A stretch of 64,000 nucleotides of DNA from Bacillota bacterium (GCA_023395515.1 JAEWZB010000034.1:13828-77827); one strand, 5' to 3'; counted from the first letter of the stretch, positions 8,767 to 18,262 are shown. Numbers and translations: made by a program. The notes: a model not told the origin generated them from the sequence alone.

Positions 8767-10086
8767 ATGGATGTTATTGATAAACTTAAAATATTAGCTG
8801 ATGCAGCTAAATATGATGTATCTTGTTCTTCCAGTGGCAGTAAACGGACTAATAAGGCGGGGGGTATTGGCAATAGTGCCCCTAGCGGTATTTGTCACAG
8901 TTGGTCAGATGATGGCCGCTGTATTTCACTATTAAAAATACTGCAAACTAATAACTGTGTATATAATTGTTCCTACTGCGTCAATCGTGTATCAAACGAT
9001 ATTCCCCGAGCTTTTCTTACCCCGGATGAGATATGCGATTTGACCATGAACTTCTACCGTCGTAACTATATAGAAGGATTATTTTTAAGTACTGCCATTT
9101 TTTCTAATCCTGATAATACCATGGAGACTCTGGTGCAAACCGTAAAAAAGCTGCGCCAGGAACATCGTTTCAATGGTTATATTCACGTGAAAGCTATCCC
9201 CGGTGCGGATAATCGTTTAATTGAAGAAGCTGGGCAATATGTAGACCGTATGAGTGTTAATATAGAGCTTCCTTCTAGTCAGGGACTTAAACTTTTAGCT
9301 CCCCAGAAAAAGAAAGATGCCATTATAAAACCTATGTCATACTTGACCTCACAAATAACTGCCCAACATGCAGAACGCAAAACATCTAGATATGCCCCTA
9401 TGTTTGTTCCGGCGGGACAGACTACCCAACTAATTGTAGGGGCTACTCCCGACCATGACCTGAATATAATCAAGCTTTCGGAAAATATGTACCGTCAATT
9501 TCGTTTAAAAAGAGTATATTATTCGGCTTATGTTCCTGTAGCAACGCATCCTAATCTGCCCCAGATTACCAAACCGCCCTTATTAAGGGAACACCGTCTG
9601 TATCAAGCCGACTGGCTATTAAGATTTTATGGTTTTAAAGCCGACGAGTTGTTAGACCAAAAGAGCCCTAATTTTGCTGAAGATTATGATCCCAAAACCG
9701 ACTGGGCTCTGCGTAATCTCCACTACTTTCCGGTGGAAATTAATAAAGCAGAATATGAAAAACTGCTTAGAGTACCGGGATTAGGCGTAAAGTCGGCTAA
9801 AAGAATTATCGTGGCCAGACGCATGGGGTCTTTAGGCTTTGAAGATTTGAAACGCATAGGAGTAGTAATGAAAAGAGCTCAATATTTCATTACCTGCCGG
9901 GGCCAATATGCCGGAGCAACCAAGCTGGAAGAACATTTACTGCGCCCCCGTTTAGCTTTAACTAAACCGCCAGAACAGGATAAAACAACCGATAATGACC
10001 GTTATGAACAATTAACTCTTTTTTCCTCCGGGCCTGAACCTATATCTGCTGAAACTGCCTTATCCGTAATTAAGGGAGAATTATAA
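8767..10086 (+). CDS. Putative DNA modification/repair radical SAM protein (UDG-linked type)
   Basis: About 439 residues from the ATG at 8767, which has GAGGT 7-8 bases upstream. The longer frame to 8656 would run through both SOS boxes and is unlikely. The radical SAM cluster motif is in NNCVYNCSYCVNR, a CxxxCxxC set, preceded by the family-typical DVSCSSSGS and SICHSW-like segments. Near the C-terminus LLRVPGLGVKSAKRIIVARR is a helix-hairpin-helix DNA-binding motif. This matches the family named for linkage to uracil-DNA glycosylase (TIGR03916 type); the reaction is unknown. It abuts the next gene with no gap (TAA then ATG) and is likely SOS-controlled. Confidence 0.85.
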   Translation: MDVIDKLKILADAAKYDVSCSSSGSKRTNKAGGIGNSAPSGICHSWSDDGRCISLLKILQTNNCVYNCSYCVNRVSNDIPRAFLTPDEICDLTMNFYRRNYIEGLFLSTAIFSNPDNTMETLVQTVKKLRQEHRFNGYIHVKAIPGADNRLIEEAGQYVDRMSVNIELPSSQGLKLLAPQKKKDAIIKPMSYLTSQITAQHAERKTSRYAPMFVPAGQTTQLIVGATPDHDLNIIKLSENMYRQFRLKRVYYSAYVPVATHPNLPQITKPPLLREHRLYQADWLLRFYGFKADELLDQKSPNFAEDYDPKTDWALRNLHYFPVEINKAEYEKLLRVPGLGVKSAKRIIVARRMGSLGFEDLKRIGVVMKRAQYFITCRGQYAGATKLEEHLLRPRLALTKPPEQDKTTDNDRYEQLTLFSSGPEPISAETALSVIKGEL

Positions 10087-10833
10087 ATGCTTTATTATAT
10101 CTATGATGGGAGTTTTAATGGTCTGTTAACTGCCATATATGAGATATATTATAATAAGGAAGTTCCCCAACAGCTTCTGCCCCAGGGAACTGCTGATTTT
10201 CAACTTTTTACCGAGCAATATGAAATTGTAACTGATGAGACAAAAGCTGCTAAAGTTTATGAGGCTATTTATTCCAAAATAAGCTGGTCGGCGCTTAAGA
10301 ATACTTATTATGCTTACCTTAGTGAACATCCCCAGAACGGTATCTGGATATATGAATACTTGCGTATAGGTTGGAGATTAGGCTCTACTATTGACCTGCG
10401 CCTTACTGACGAAAGAGTCCATAGAATTCACCGCCTATGCCATAAAGTACGAACCGAACGGCACCGCATGCTAGGCCTGATCCGTTTTCAACTATATAAA
10501 AATAATATTTACTATGCAGCCCTGGAGCCTGACCATAATATTGCTGAACTTATAGCTCCACATTTTGCGGATAGAATGGCTGATCAAAATTGGATTATCC
10601 ATGATTTAAAAAGAAACCTGGCCGTAGTATATAACCAGAATGAATGGTTCTCCACGACCTTTACCCTGGAACATAAATTGAAGCTGGAGGCAGAAGAACA
10701 GTATTATCAAAAACTCTGGCAGCAATATTATGACAGCATCGCCATCTCCAACCGACTCAATCCTAAACTGCAAAAAAACTTTATGCCCCAAAGGTATTGG
10801 AAGCACCTGGTGGAAAAAGGGGAGAGGGCATAG
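10087..10833 (+). CDS. TIGR03915-type putative DNA repair protein (DUF4130)
   Basis: A 248-residue protein, normal for the family. The opening YYIYDGSFNGLLTAIYEIYYNK is the recognised N-terminal signature, and the C-terminus ends in MPQRYWKHLVEK. It lies directly after the radical SAM gene, a pairing known for these two families, often near uracil-DNA glycosylase genes. In some lineages this domain is fused to the glycosylase. The molecular activity is unknown. Translational coupling is likely because the upstream stop touches this ATG. It ends 12 bases from the convergent sigma-54 regulator with no clear terminator. Confidence 0.85.
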   Translation: MLYYIYDGSFNGLLTAIYEIYYNKEVPQQLLPQGTADFQLFTEQYEIVTDETKAAKVYEAIYSKISWSALKNTYYAYLSEHPQNGIWIYEYLRIGWRLGSTIDLRLTDERVHRIHRLCHKVRTERHRMLGLIRFQLYKNNIYYAALEPDHNIAELIAPHFADRMADQNWIIHDLKRNLAVVYNQNEWFSTTFTLEHKLKLEAEEQYYQKLWQQYYDSIAISNRLNPKLQKNFMPQRYWKHLVEKGERA

Positions 10834-10845
10834 TATATTGCATTC

Positions 10846-12234
10846 TTAATAATCGTTTAATAGCTTATATAGTCTCCCTCGAGATATGCCTAATATTTTG
10901 GCGGCTTTGGTCTTATTCCCATTTACTGAAAGCAATACATTCAAAATCTTCCTTTTTTCTTCCTCTTTATAAAGGTCTATGAGGTTAGGATTTTCTTTCT
11001 TACTAATCGTATTCGGGGCTAGAATATCTGGATTATTTACAGCTGCCCTTAAGGGCTTATGACTCAGTATTGTTTCATCATCAGAAATGAGCACCATTCT
11101 TTCCACAACGTTCTTTAATTCTCTTATATTTCCTCTCCATTCATATCCCATAAAATCTTCAATTTGCTTAGATGAAAATGATTTATTTTGAGCATATTTT
11201 CTATTAAATATTTCGAGAAAATGTTCTATGAATATTGGTATTTCCTCGGTCCTTTCTCTTAATGGGGGTATAAGAAAGGAAAGTACATCTAGTCTGAAAA
11301 ACAAATCTTCTCTAAAAGTATTTTCCCTAATCATCTGCTGCAAGTTTCTATTAGTGGCGGTTATGAGCCGCACATTAGTTTTAATTTGTTTGTTGCCGCC
11401 GATACGTGTAACAATTCCTGTTTCTATAACTCGTAAAAACTTAGCTTGAATGGCAAGGGGAAGTTCACCTATTTCATCAAGAAATACCGTTCCCTTATCG
11501 GCCAGTTCAAATAATCCTGCCTTACCTTTGCTTTGGGCCCCGGTAAAAGCACCTTTCTCATAGCCGAAAAATTCCGATTCCATCAGTTCCATGGGAATGG
11601 CAGCACAATTAACCGGGATGAATGGTTCATTTTTTCTAAGACTATTATTATGAATATAATTGGCAATAACGTCTTTTCCTACTCCGCTTTCACCATATAG
11701 TATGATAGTGCCGTCTGTCTTAGCTACTTTATCTATTTTACTAAAGAGATTCTTCATGATAGGACTAGCTACCACAACTTCCTTTTTCCCTCCACTTACT
11801 CTGGTCAAAGCTTCTTTATATATAGCTGTTCGTGCTTGTTCATTTTCAATAGCTTCCATAAAATTATTCATTAAAGATCTTTGTTGTCCAAAGGTCATGA
11901 CTATCGATACATTACCTTTTTCATCAAAAATCGGCTTACTAAAGTTAAGCAATTCTTCACCTGTTTGAGTTGTGACTGTACCTATTGCTACACCTTTTTT
12001 CTCAATTGTTTCCAGAGAGGTAGACTTACTAATAACCCCTTTATCAATTAAATCCTGGGTGCGGGAATTCATGATTTCGCTGCGGCTCATTCCAAAGTCC
12101 TTAACAACATTATCATTTACAAATAATACTTTTCCTTGAGCATCTGTTACATAAATATTGCCGAAAGTATTATCTAATATCTTTACCAGCATGTCATAAT
12201 CCAAATTTAATTGTTCAATATTCATTTTGTTCAT
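10846..12234 (-). CDS. Sigma-54-dependent regulator with PAS domain
   Basis: A 462-residue activator with three parts: an N-terminal PAS sensor (about 15-120), a AAA+ domain (about 150-385) and a Fis-type helix-turn-helix at the end (TKAAKILGISRGRLYKLL). The AAA+ domain has Walker A GESGVGKD, the sigma-54 contact loop GAFTGA, and Walker B GTVFLDEIGE. It would use ATP to remodel RNA polymerase bound by sigma-54. It is transcribed away from the crotonase/CoA-transferase operon, whose upstream region carries a -24/-12 promoter, so it very likely controls that operon. The ligand for the PAS domain is unknown. Confidence 0.92.
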   Translation of the reverse strand: MNKMNIEQLNLDYDMLVKILDNTFGNIYVTDAQGKVLFVNDNVVKDFGMSRSEIMNSRTQDLIDKGVISKSTSLETIEKKGVAIGTVTTQTGEELLNFSKPIFDEKGNVSIVMTFGQQRSLMNNFMEAIENEQARTAIYKEALTRVSGGKKEVVVASPIMKNLFSKIDKVAKTDGTIILYGESGVGKDVIANYIHNNSLRKNEPFIPVNCAAIPMELMESEFFGYEKGAFTGAQSKGKAGLFELADKGTVFLDEIGELPLAIQAKFLRVIETGIVTRIGGNKQIKTNVRLITATNRNLQQMIRENTFREDLFFRLDVLSFLIPPLRERTEEIPIFIEHFLEIFNRKYAQNKSFSSKQIEDFMGYEWRGNIRELKNVVERMVLISDDETILSHKPLRAAVNNPDILAPNTISKKENPNLIDLYKEEEKRKILNVLLSVNGNKTKAAKILGISRGRLYKLLNDY

Positions 12235-12392
12235 TGCTGACCCGCCTGCTTTCTGCTAAAAATAGGGGTAAAAGTAACGGTAAGTTAAAAGAAGCCAAGA
12301 TTTATGATTTTAATTATATGGTATTTTTAATCATATTTAAACATCTATGAACAGTTTTAGACGTTTTTGAGCGTAAAAAGTCAATAATTACT

Positions 12393-12454
12393 TATGAAAC
12401 TTCTGTAAGGTAGTATCATGCAAAATAAATTATGAAACATAATATGAAACATAA
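12393..12454 (+). repeat. TATGAAAC repeats, candidate activator sites
   Basis: TATGAAAC occurs at 12393-12400, and TATGAAACATAA occurs twice in tandem at 12431-12442 and 12443-12454. The copies lie about 70-130 bases upstream of the -24/-12 promoter, where sigma-54 activators normally bind. They are candidate sites for the divergently transcribed regulator. Confidence 0.5.
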
Positions 12455-12522
12455 ATGGAAAAGAAGGGTTAGATGACAGCTAATAATCCTTCCTTTTTTA
12501 TTGCTCGGGAAACCAGGGTTAT

Positions 12523-12538
12523 TGGCATAGTTATTGCA
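12523..12538 (+). promoter_or_regulatory. Sigma-54 (-24/-12) promoter
   Basis: TGGCATAGTTATTGCA fits TGGCAC-N5-TTGCA, with GG and GC exactly 10 bases apart. It precedes the crotonase gene by about 210 bases, leaving a leader in which I see no further structure of note. Confidence 0.85.
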
Positions 12539-12751
12539 AATACATTGTTCTACATTAGTAAATATGTGCACTGTTTACTGATAATTAAAAATAGGGTAAT
12601 CAAATAAGTCCAAAAAGGGGGTTAGACGGGAGTATTATTCCTTTTATTTATCTATTGGAAATAAATATTTTACCAAGATATAGGGCTGGAGCTGATAAAA
12701 AAGCACCTCTCCTAATAATTAATAATAAGTTTACAAGGTGTGATAATTAAT

Positions 12752-13540
12752 ATGAATTTTGACAGTATTTTATATTCAACAAAAGACGAAATAGCAACAA
12801 TCACCCTTAATGTTCCAAGCAAATTTAATGTATTTAATGAAACTATGTCTCGCAATATATTAGCTGCATTGGAAGTAGCTGAAGAAGACGACAACATTAA
12901 GGTTATTATAATCAATGCTAATGGAAAAGCTTTCAGTGGCGGCGGCGATATTGGCGAAATGTTAAAAGCCATGGAAGAAGGACGAGTTGTCTTTGGCACT
13001 ACCGCAGATTTAATTAGCCAAATATCCCGTAATATTATTAAATCTAAAAAACCCGTTATTGCATCGGTGGCTGGTGCGGTTGCCGGTGCTGCTTTTAATA
13101 TAGCTTTAGCATGCGACTTTTGTATTGCAGCCGACAACGCAAAATTTATGCAATCTTTTGTAAATATTGGGGTTATTCCTGATGCAGGAGGATTATATCT
13201 GTTAACCAGGGCAGTAGGGATAAACAAAGCCCGGCACTTAACAATGTTAGGAACTCCAGTTACGGCAGAAGAAGGGAAAGATTTAGGCTTTGTTTACCAA
13301 GTATGTTTAATGGAAGATCTAGCCCCAGAAACAGAAAAATTAGCCGTCCAGCTTGCCCAAGGGCCCGCTAAATCATATGAATTAATTAAGTCTTTGGTCT
13401 ATGCAAGTCAGTTTGATACCTATGAAAGATATACAGAAAAAGAAATTGCATCCCAAGTAGCTTGTGGGTACACCCAAGATTATAAAGAAGGTATCAGGGC
13501 TTTTTACGAAAAAAGAATTCCGGTATTTAGAGGAAAATAG
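12752..13540 (+). CDS. Enoyl-CoA hydratase/isomerase family protein (crotonase)
   Basis: A 262-residue crotonase-fold enzyme. The oxyanion-hole segments are visible as NANGKAFSGGGDIGEM and SVAGAVAGAAFNIALACDF, followed by FVNIGVIPDAGGLYLL. Such enzymes hydrate, isomerise or otherwise act on acyl-CoA thioesters. The usual second Glu region reads NIGVIPDAGG, with Asp where many hydratases have Glu, so the exact reaction is open. I prefer ATG 12752 (AAGG upstream); a GTG at 12740 overlaps the AAGGTG. It is first in a sigma-54-driven operon with a CoA-transferase and a transporter, suggesting work on an imported carboxylic acid. Confidence 0.88.
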   Translation: MNFDSILYSTKDEIATITLNVPSKFNVFNETMSRNILAALEVAEEDDNIKVIIINANGKAFSGGGDIGEMLKAMEEGRVVFGTTADLISQISRNIIKSKKPVIASVAGAVAGAAFNIALACDFCIAADNAKFMQSFVNIGVIPDAGGLYLLTRAVGINKARHLTMLGTPVTAEEGKDLGFVYQVCLMEDLAPETEKLAVQLAQGPAKSYELIKSLVYASQFDTYERYTEKEIASQVACGYTQDYKEGIRAFYEKRIPVFRGK

Positions 13541-13562
13541 GAAGGAAGGAGACTAAAGCCAA

Positions 13563-14885
13563 TTGAACTGGGTTAAAAGCTATCAAAATAAAGTAATGAC
13601 AGCAGATGAAGCTATTGATTTTTGTGTTAAAGATAATGATGTAGTTGCACTGGGAGGATTAGCTATCGCTACAGCCCCCTTAAATGCTATGTTCGATAAG
13701 ATAAAAAAAGGCGGGTTAAAGGGGATTTCATTGGAGGGCAACTTAATTACAGATTATATTCCTTTGGATGATGAGGGTTTAAGCCCGGAACAAATTAGAT
13801 ATAGGGCATTTTTCTTTGGAGGTTATGAAAGAAAAGGTTATACTGCAAAAAATGTAACCTTTGTACCGATGCAGTTTAATAACTATCTAAGATATATGTT
13901 AACCAGGGTAAAACCGGATGTGGGAATGATACATGTTTCTCCCCCCGATGAAAATGGTTTTTGTAATATCGGAGCAATCGGGGCCGGATTTATGCCGGCT
14001 TTGGTAGAAAGTTCGAGAAAGCTAATCGCCCAAGTAAATAAAAACATACCCCGGGCATTTGGTCATGAGAGCTTATATGTTCATATCGATAGAATTAATG
14101 CTTTGGTTGAGTATAATCAACCGGTCCCAGAATACCCCATGACTGAAATTACCCAAACTGATCAATCTATCGCCAATTATATAATTGATTTAATTCCGGA
14201 CGGTGCAACTATTCAATTAGGCTTGGGCGGCTTGGCTAATGCGGTTGGATATGGACTTAAGCACAAAAGAAATCTGGGGGTTCATTCAGAAATGTTTACC
14301 GAGTCCATGGCCTACCTTCATCAGATTGGCGTTATTAATAACAGCAGAAAGAATTTTATGCCGGGGGTAAGTGTTTGTGGATTTGCCTTGGGTAGCAAAG
14401 AACATTACGAATATTGTACTGATAATAAACAATTATACTTTGCCCCTTATAGTATAACTAACAATGTAGAAATGATTGTTAAAAACGATAATATGATTTC
14501 CATCAATAATGCTTTAAGTATAGATTTAGGCGGACAAGTATGTTCAGAAAATATTGGATTTAGGCATTTTAGCGGAACTGGTGGCCAAGTTGATTTTGTA
14601 AGAGGAGCTACTAATTCAAAAAATGGAAAATCTTTTATAGCATTGCCATCTTCATTTCTAAATAAATCGGGCGAATTAGAATCAAGGATTGTTCTGGATT
14701 TACCTCCTGGCGGCGCAACTACGGCATTAAGGTCAGATATACAATACGTTGTTACAGAATTTGGATGTGTTAACTTATTTGGAGAAGATTTACCCACCAG
14801 GGCCAAATCACTTATAAGCATTGCCCATCCCCAATTTAGGGAAGAATTAACATTTGCAGCTAACAAACACAATATTATATATTAA
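13563..14885 (+). CDS. CoA-transferase, 4-hydroxybutyrate/butyryl-CoA:acetate type
   Basis: A 440-residue member of the acetyl-CoA hydrolase/transferase family (AbfT/Cat2-like), of normal length. The catalytic Glu is probably E243 in LGVHSEMFTES, matching the HTEM region of 4-hydroxybutyrate CoA-transferase. The CoA-binding loop FSGTGGQVDFVRGA is intact. The enzyme would move CoA between acids, for example from acetyl-CoA or butyryl-CoA to the imported acid. The start is TTG with GGAGG-like sequence about 12 bases upstream. It is 22 bases after the crotonase gene, in one operon. Substrate is not certain. Confidence 0.9.
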   Translation: MNWVKSYQNKVMTADEAIDFCVKDNDVVALGGLAIATAPLNAMFDKIKKGGLKGISLEGNLITDYIPLDDEGLSPEQIRYRAFFFGGYERKGYTAKNVTFVPMQFNNYLRYMLTRVKPDVGMIHVSPPDENGFCNIGAIGAGFMPALVESSRKLIAQVNKNIPRAFGHESLYVHIDRINALVEYNQPVPEYPMTEITQTDQSIANYIIDLIPDGATIQLGLGGLANAVGYGLKHKRNLGVHSEMFTESMAYLHQIGVINNSRKNFMPGVSVCGFALGSKEHYEYCTDNKQLYFAPYSITNNVEMIVKNDNMISINNALSIDLGGQVCSENIGFRHFSGTGGQVDFVRGATNSKNGKSFIALPSSFLNKSGELESRIVLDLPPGGATTALRSDIQYVVTEFGCVNLFGEDLPTRAKSLISIAHPQFREELTFAANKHNIIY

Positions 14886-15001
14886 TGCTCACAGAGGTGT
14901 ATATCAGGCGCCTGTTTGGGACTACCGAATCTAAAATTGTCATTTCTTTATTTTTTTATGAGAATGAAATGAGTTGGGGATATAGAAAGGAGCAGTTTAC
15001 A

Positions 15002-15223
15002 GTGGAAAATAAGGAAGTTGAAACTAGAGGATTCTTTAAAGTAAGAAAAAGGCCATTAGCATTTATAATAGCTATCTTAATCTTAGAAATAATAATGTTC
15101 ACTCCTTGGGTTTATTATTCATCTACTGCTGGCGGAACCGCCATTCAACTTATTTTTGTTTGTGTAATCTTATTTGTTGCACCGACTTTAGCATTAATTG
15201 ATGCATTGTTATTAAAAGATTAG
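15002..15223 (+). CDS. Small two-helix membrane protein, symporter partner
   Basis: About 73 residues from the GTG at 15002, which has AAGGAG upstream. A longer in-frame reading from 14885 adds 39 residues with no ribosome binding site and is unlikely. The protein has a short charged head followed by two membrane helices (AFIIAILILEIIMF and IQLIFVCVILFVAPTLALI). Small proteins of this shape often sit just ahead of sodium:solute symporters, as YhdT does with PanF, and may be an accessory subunit. It precedes the symporter by 22 bases. Function is inferred from context only. Confidence 0.7.
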   Translation: MENKEVETRGFFKVRKRPLAFIIAILILEIIMFTPWVYYSSTAGGTAIQLIFVCVILFVAPTLALIDALLLKD

Positions 15224-15245
15224 TTTTAGAAAGGGAGATACTATT

Positions 15246-16724
15246 ATGAGCAGTTTACAAACAATGGTTTTGATAGTTGTTATCTTATATTTTATGATTT
15301 GTATAGGGTTAGGACTCTATTCTCTTAAAATGAGTAAAAACTCTTCCTCTCATGAATACCTTACCGCAGGCTCTTCTGTAGGTTGGGTGGTAAATGCCGT
15401 ATGTATTTTTGCAGCCTTTAATTCCGGAGGGGCATTAATGGGTAATTTCGGAATTGCTTATAGTGCAGGTTGGGGATTTATGTGTACCATGTGTGCTGGA
15501 ACTGCAACAGGAATGTTTCTGGCTTCTATTTTGGTGGCAGGTCCCTTAAGAAATATGAGACTGGCAACCGTTCCAGAATTCTTAAGAAAAAGATATAACC
15601 TAAAAATTCTAAATATTATAGTACCTATCGTTTTAGTGGCAACAATCACTGCTTACTTAGTAGCACAAATGAAAGTTGGCGGCATGTTAGGGGAGAAAAT
15701 TTTAGGATTACCATACATATGGGGTGTTTTACTTATTGCTGCCGTATATATTTTTTATACGGCCATTGGTGGTATGTATTCTGTAACTTTAACCGACTTT
15801 TTCCAAGGTTTTGCAATGTTATTCGTACTTACCTTAGCCTGTATATTCTGTGTGAAAGGAGTTGGAGGCATTACCGAACTATATTCAACCGCTGTAGAGT
15901 TAAGGCCCCAGTGGAGTATGAATAATACGCCCAGTTACCCGTGGATTTCTTTTGTGGGAGGATTTATGGGTTGGTTATTTGTAAATGCTTGTTTACCACA
16001 TTCCATAATGCGAGTATTTACGGCCAAAAATGAAAGGTCCGGAAGAATAGGATTAGCTGTTGGAGCACTATTAATAGGCGGATTTGCAGTTGCAGCTAAT
16101 ATTATTGTTCCAGCCGTTGGAGTTCTTATTCATGGCGGAGCCGAGTTAGGAGCTGCCTCAGATTATGTCTTCATGGATGTTATTGACTATCTTTTCCCTC
16201 CCTGGTTCCAAGCCGTAACCTATGCCGGGGTTTTTGCGGCCGTTATGTCTAGCGTCTCGGGAATGTTATTATCAATTGGCTCCGCGGTATCTTATGACCT
16301 GATCCAGACCCTTAAACCTGATACAGATGATAAAAAGGTAAGAAAACTAAGTATGTGGGCAATTATTGTGTTTGGGGTTATCTCAGCATTACTAGCTCTA
16401 AACCCACCGGATTTATTAACTATTTTATACGCATCGGCCATGGGAGTTTTAGCTTCAGGAGTTGCGGCTCCATTATTACTAGGTTTATGGTGGAAGAGAA
16501 TGAATAAATATGGGGCTTTAGCAGGATTAATAGGCGGGGCCGGGACCTGGCTGGCTTTATTCCTGGGAACCTCTTTACCACCACTGTCTCAAAGTGCCTT
16601 TGCTATTCCACTTTCCTTTATTTTATGTATAGTGGTAAGTTTACTGACACCTCCGTCAACGCAAGAGGAACTGCGTAGAGTAGCCATAGCACATGAACGG
16701 CAATTGACAACTGCAGAAATGTAA
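15246..16724 (+). CDS. Sodium:solute symporter family protein
   Basis: A 492-residue protein with about thirteen membrane helices and normal SSS-family length. The motif region HEYLTAGSSVGWVVNAVCIFA, the RLATVPEFLRKRYN segment and AVMSSVSGMLLSIGSAVSYDL are family-typical, the last including sodium-site residues. It would import an organic anion or similar solute with sodium. As last gene in the crotonase/CoA-transferase operon it probably brings in the acid that the CoA-transferase activates. The ribosome binding site is AAGGGAG. A strong terminator follows. Confidence 0.9.
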   Translation: MSSLQTMVLIVVILYFMICIGLGLYSLKMSKNSSSHEYLTAGSSVGWVVNAVCIFAAFNSGGALMGNFGIAYSAGWGFMCTMCAGTATGMFLASILVAGPLRNMRLATVPEFLRKRYNLKILNIIVPIVLVATITAYLVAQMKVGGMLGEKILGLPYIWGVLLIAAVYIFYTAIGGMYSVTLTDFFQGFAMLFVLTLACIFCVKGVGGITELYSTAVELRPQWSMNNTPSYPWISFVGGFMGWLFVNACLPHSIMRVFTAKNERSGRIGLAVGALLIGGFAVAANIIVPAVGVLIHGGAELGAASDYVFMDVIDYLFPPWFQAVTYAGVFAAVMSSVSGMLLSIGSAVSYDLIQTLKPDTDDKKVRKLSMWAIIVFGVISALLALNPPDLLTILYASAMGVLASGVAAPLLLGLWWKRMNKYGALAGLIGGAGTWLALFLGTSLPPLSQSAFAIPLSFILCIVVSLLTPPSTQEELRRVAIAHERQLTTAEM

Positions 16725-16760
16725 TTTTGATTATTAAAAAAAGCTCTTAAAATAAAGGAG

Positions 16761-16796
16761 ACGGACGGAATTTATAAGTTGATTTCGTCCGTTTTC
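16761..16796 (+). terminator. Terminator of the sigma-54 operon
   Basis: An 11-bp stem (16761-16771 with 16782-16792, one wobble) is followed by TTTTCCATTTT. The rest of the 222-base gap up to 16946 holds nothing else I can name. Confidence 0.85.
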
Positions 16797-16946
16797 CATT
16801 TTACACTACACCTTAATATAATAAGTTTAGTAGTAAAACATAGTAATTTAATTGCATGTAAAAGTAAATAGATGTAAGGATTGCTGATCCTAGCCGTAGT
16901 AAGGGATATATGAGTAAATCATGAATTTAATTGAAAGAGTGATGGT

Positions 16947-17474
16947 ATGAAAAAATCCCTCCACTTATTAGTTTATATGGTTATAGTTTTTATCCTCTTA
17001 TCAGGATGCACAAAATTAGATGATACGGCCGAAAAAGAGGCTCCCCTAAATCAAGCTCCCGCCCATCAATCTATTGATACTACTGACTGGCAACTTACGA
17101 CATATGATACGGTCAATAACCTTGATGATGTTATTATGACGGTAAAAGAGGATACAGCTTCTCCTACCAGTCTCACCGTGATATTTAAGAATAATTCCGG
17201 TAGTGAGTGTATTTATGGCGAATTTTTTACTTTAGAGAGGAGAGTTAAAGGGAACTGGTATCAGGTTCCGGTTACCATAGAGGGTAATTATGGATTTGAT
17301 GATATTGGCTATCCTCTAGCCTCGGGCCAAGATAGTGAATGGGCAGTTGAGTGGGATTGGCTTTATGGTCATCTTGATGCAGGAGAATACCGTATTATTA
17401 AAAACATTTCTGATTTTAGCGAGTTATGTTATTCTAATACTTATTATTTGGCAGCAGAATTTCTAGTTAATTAA
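16947..17474 (+). CDS. Lipoprotein with bacterial Ig-like domain
   Basis: A 175-residue exported lipoprotein. The signal peptide ends in the lipobox LLSGC, so it should be anchored to the outer face of the membrane. After a short linker, residues about 50-165 resemble the small immunoglobulin-like fold seen in Firmicute lipoproteins: a strand pattern with SLTVIFKNNSGSECIYGEFFTLER and a closing GEYRIIKNISDF. No enzymatic motif is visible. Neighbours give no hint. AAAGAG at about 16936 is a weak ribosome binding site. Confidence 0.75.
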   Translation: MKKSLHLLVYMVIVFILLSGCTKLDDTAEKEAPLNQAPAHQSIDTTDWQLTTYDTVNNLDDVIMTVKEDTASPTSLTVIFKNNSGSECIYGEFFTLERRVKGNWYQVPVTIEGNYGFDDIGYPLASGQDSEWAVEWDWLYGHLDAGEYRIIKNISDFSELCYSNTYYLAAEFLVN

Positions 17475-17542
17475 TTGAACAAAAAGCAGAGGGACATTCT
17501 ATCCTAAACTAATACAATAAAAGAGATTGTGGGTGATTTCAT

Positions 17543-18262
17543 ATGTTCCTAAAAAGAATTGAACTACAACGGGAACGCATTTTATCTTTTAATGACTATC
17601 CTTTTTCTATCCCGGCTATTAAAAATCTGCACCAATTAGGTTTTAATAAACCAGTTACATTTTTCGTCGGGGAAAACGGTTCGGGAAAATCTACTTTATT
17701 AGAGGCAATTGCTGATAAATGCGAATTTAATACAGCCGGGGGCGGACGTAATAATTATTATGATTTACACGCTTGTGAATCAGCACTGGGCGAATATATC
17801 AGGCTTGCGTGGATGCCTAAAGTCACCAAGGGTTTCTTTCTGCGGGCCGAATCTTTTTACAATTTTGCTTCTCATATTGACGAAGTGGGGACATATGATG
17901 CATATGGCGGGCGTTCCTTACACCAGCAATCACATGGCGAATCATTTTTATCTCTTTTTACCAACCGATTTAAGGCTAAAGATAAAGCTATCTATTTATT
18001 AGATGAACCGGAAGCCGCATTATCACCTCAACGTCAACTTTCATTTTTAAAAATATTACATGATTTAAACTTATCAGGTAATAGCCAATTTATTATTGCT
18101 ACCCATTCTCCAATTCTTCTAGGTTATCCTAATGCCACTATCTTTACTTTTGATTATGGCCAAATCCAAGAGATAGATTATGAAATGACCGACCATTATC
18201 AAATAACAAAATATTTTTTACAAAATAGAGAAAAGTTTTTACAAGAGATATTAGGTGAATAA
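17543..18262 (+). CDS. Small AAA family ATPase (ABC/RecF-like)
   Basis: A 239-residue stand-alone nucleotide-binding domain. Walker A is GENGSGKST at about residues 43-51, Walker B is AIYLLDEPEAAL near 150, and THSPILL near 188 supplies the switch histidine. A canonical ABC signature is not obvious; the SHGESFLSLF segment at about residue 132 takes that place. Such proteins form a family widespread in bacteria with no settled role. There is no membrane partner beside it. It is not clearly co-transcribed with the toxin-antitoxin pair, which has its own promoter. Confidence 0.8.
   Translation: MFLKRIELQRERILSFNDYPFSIPAIKNLHQLGFNKPVTFFVGENGSGKSTLLEAIADKCEFNTAGGGRNNYYDLHACESALGEYIRLAWMPKVTKGFFLRAESFYNFASHIDEVGTYDAYGGRSLHQQSHGESFLSLFTNRFKAKDKAIYLLDEPEAALSPQRQLSFLKILHDLNLSGNSQFIIATHSPILLGYPNATIFTFDYGQIQEIDYEMTDHYQITKYFLQNREKFLQEILGE

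Noticed and set aside
12712..13227. Long open frame on the minus strand inside the crotonase gene
   Set aside because: Antisense shadow of a clear crotonase; composition is that of a reversed coding strand and there is no ribosome binding site.
14885..15001. Extended start of the small two-helix membrane protein
   Set aside because: No ribosome binding site at 14885, while GTG 15002 has AAGGAG; extension residues look non-coding.
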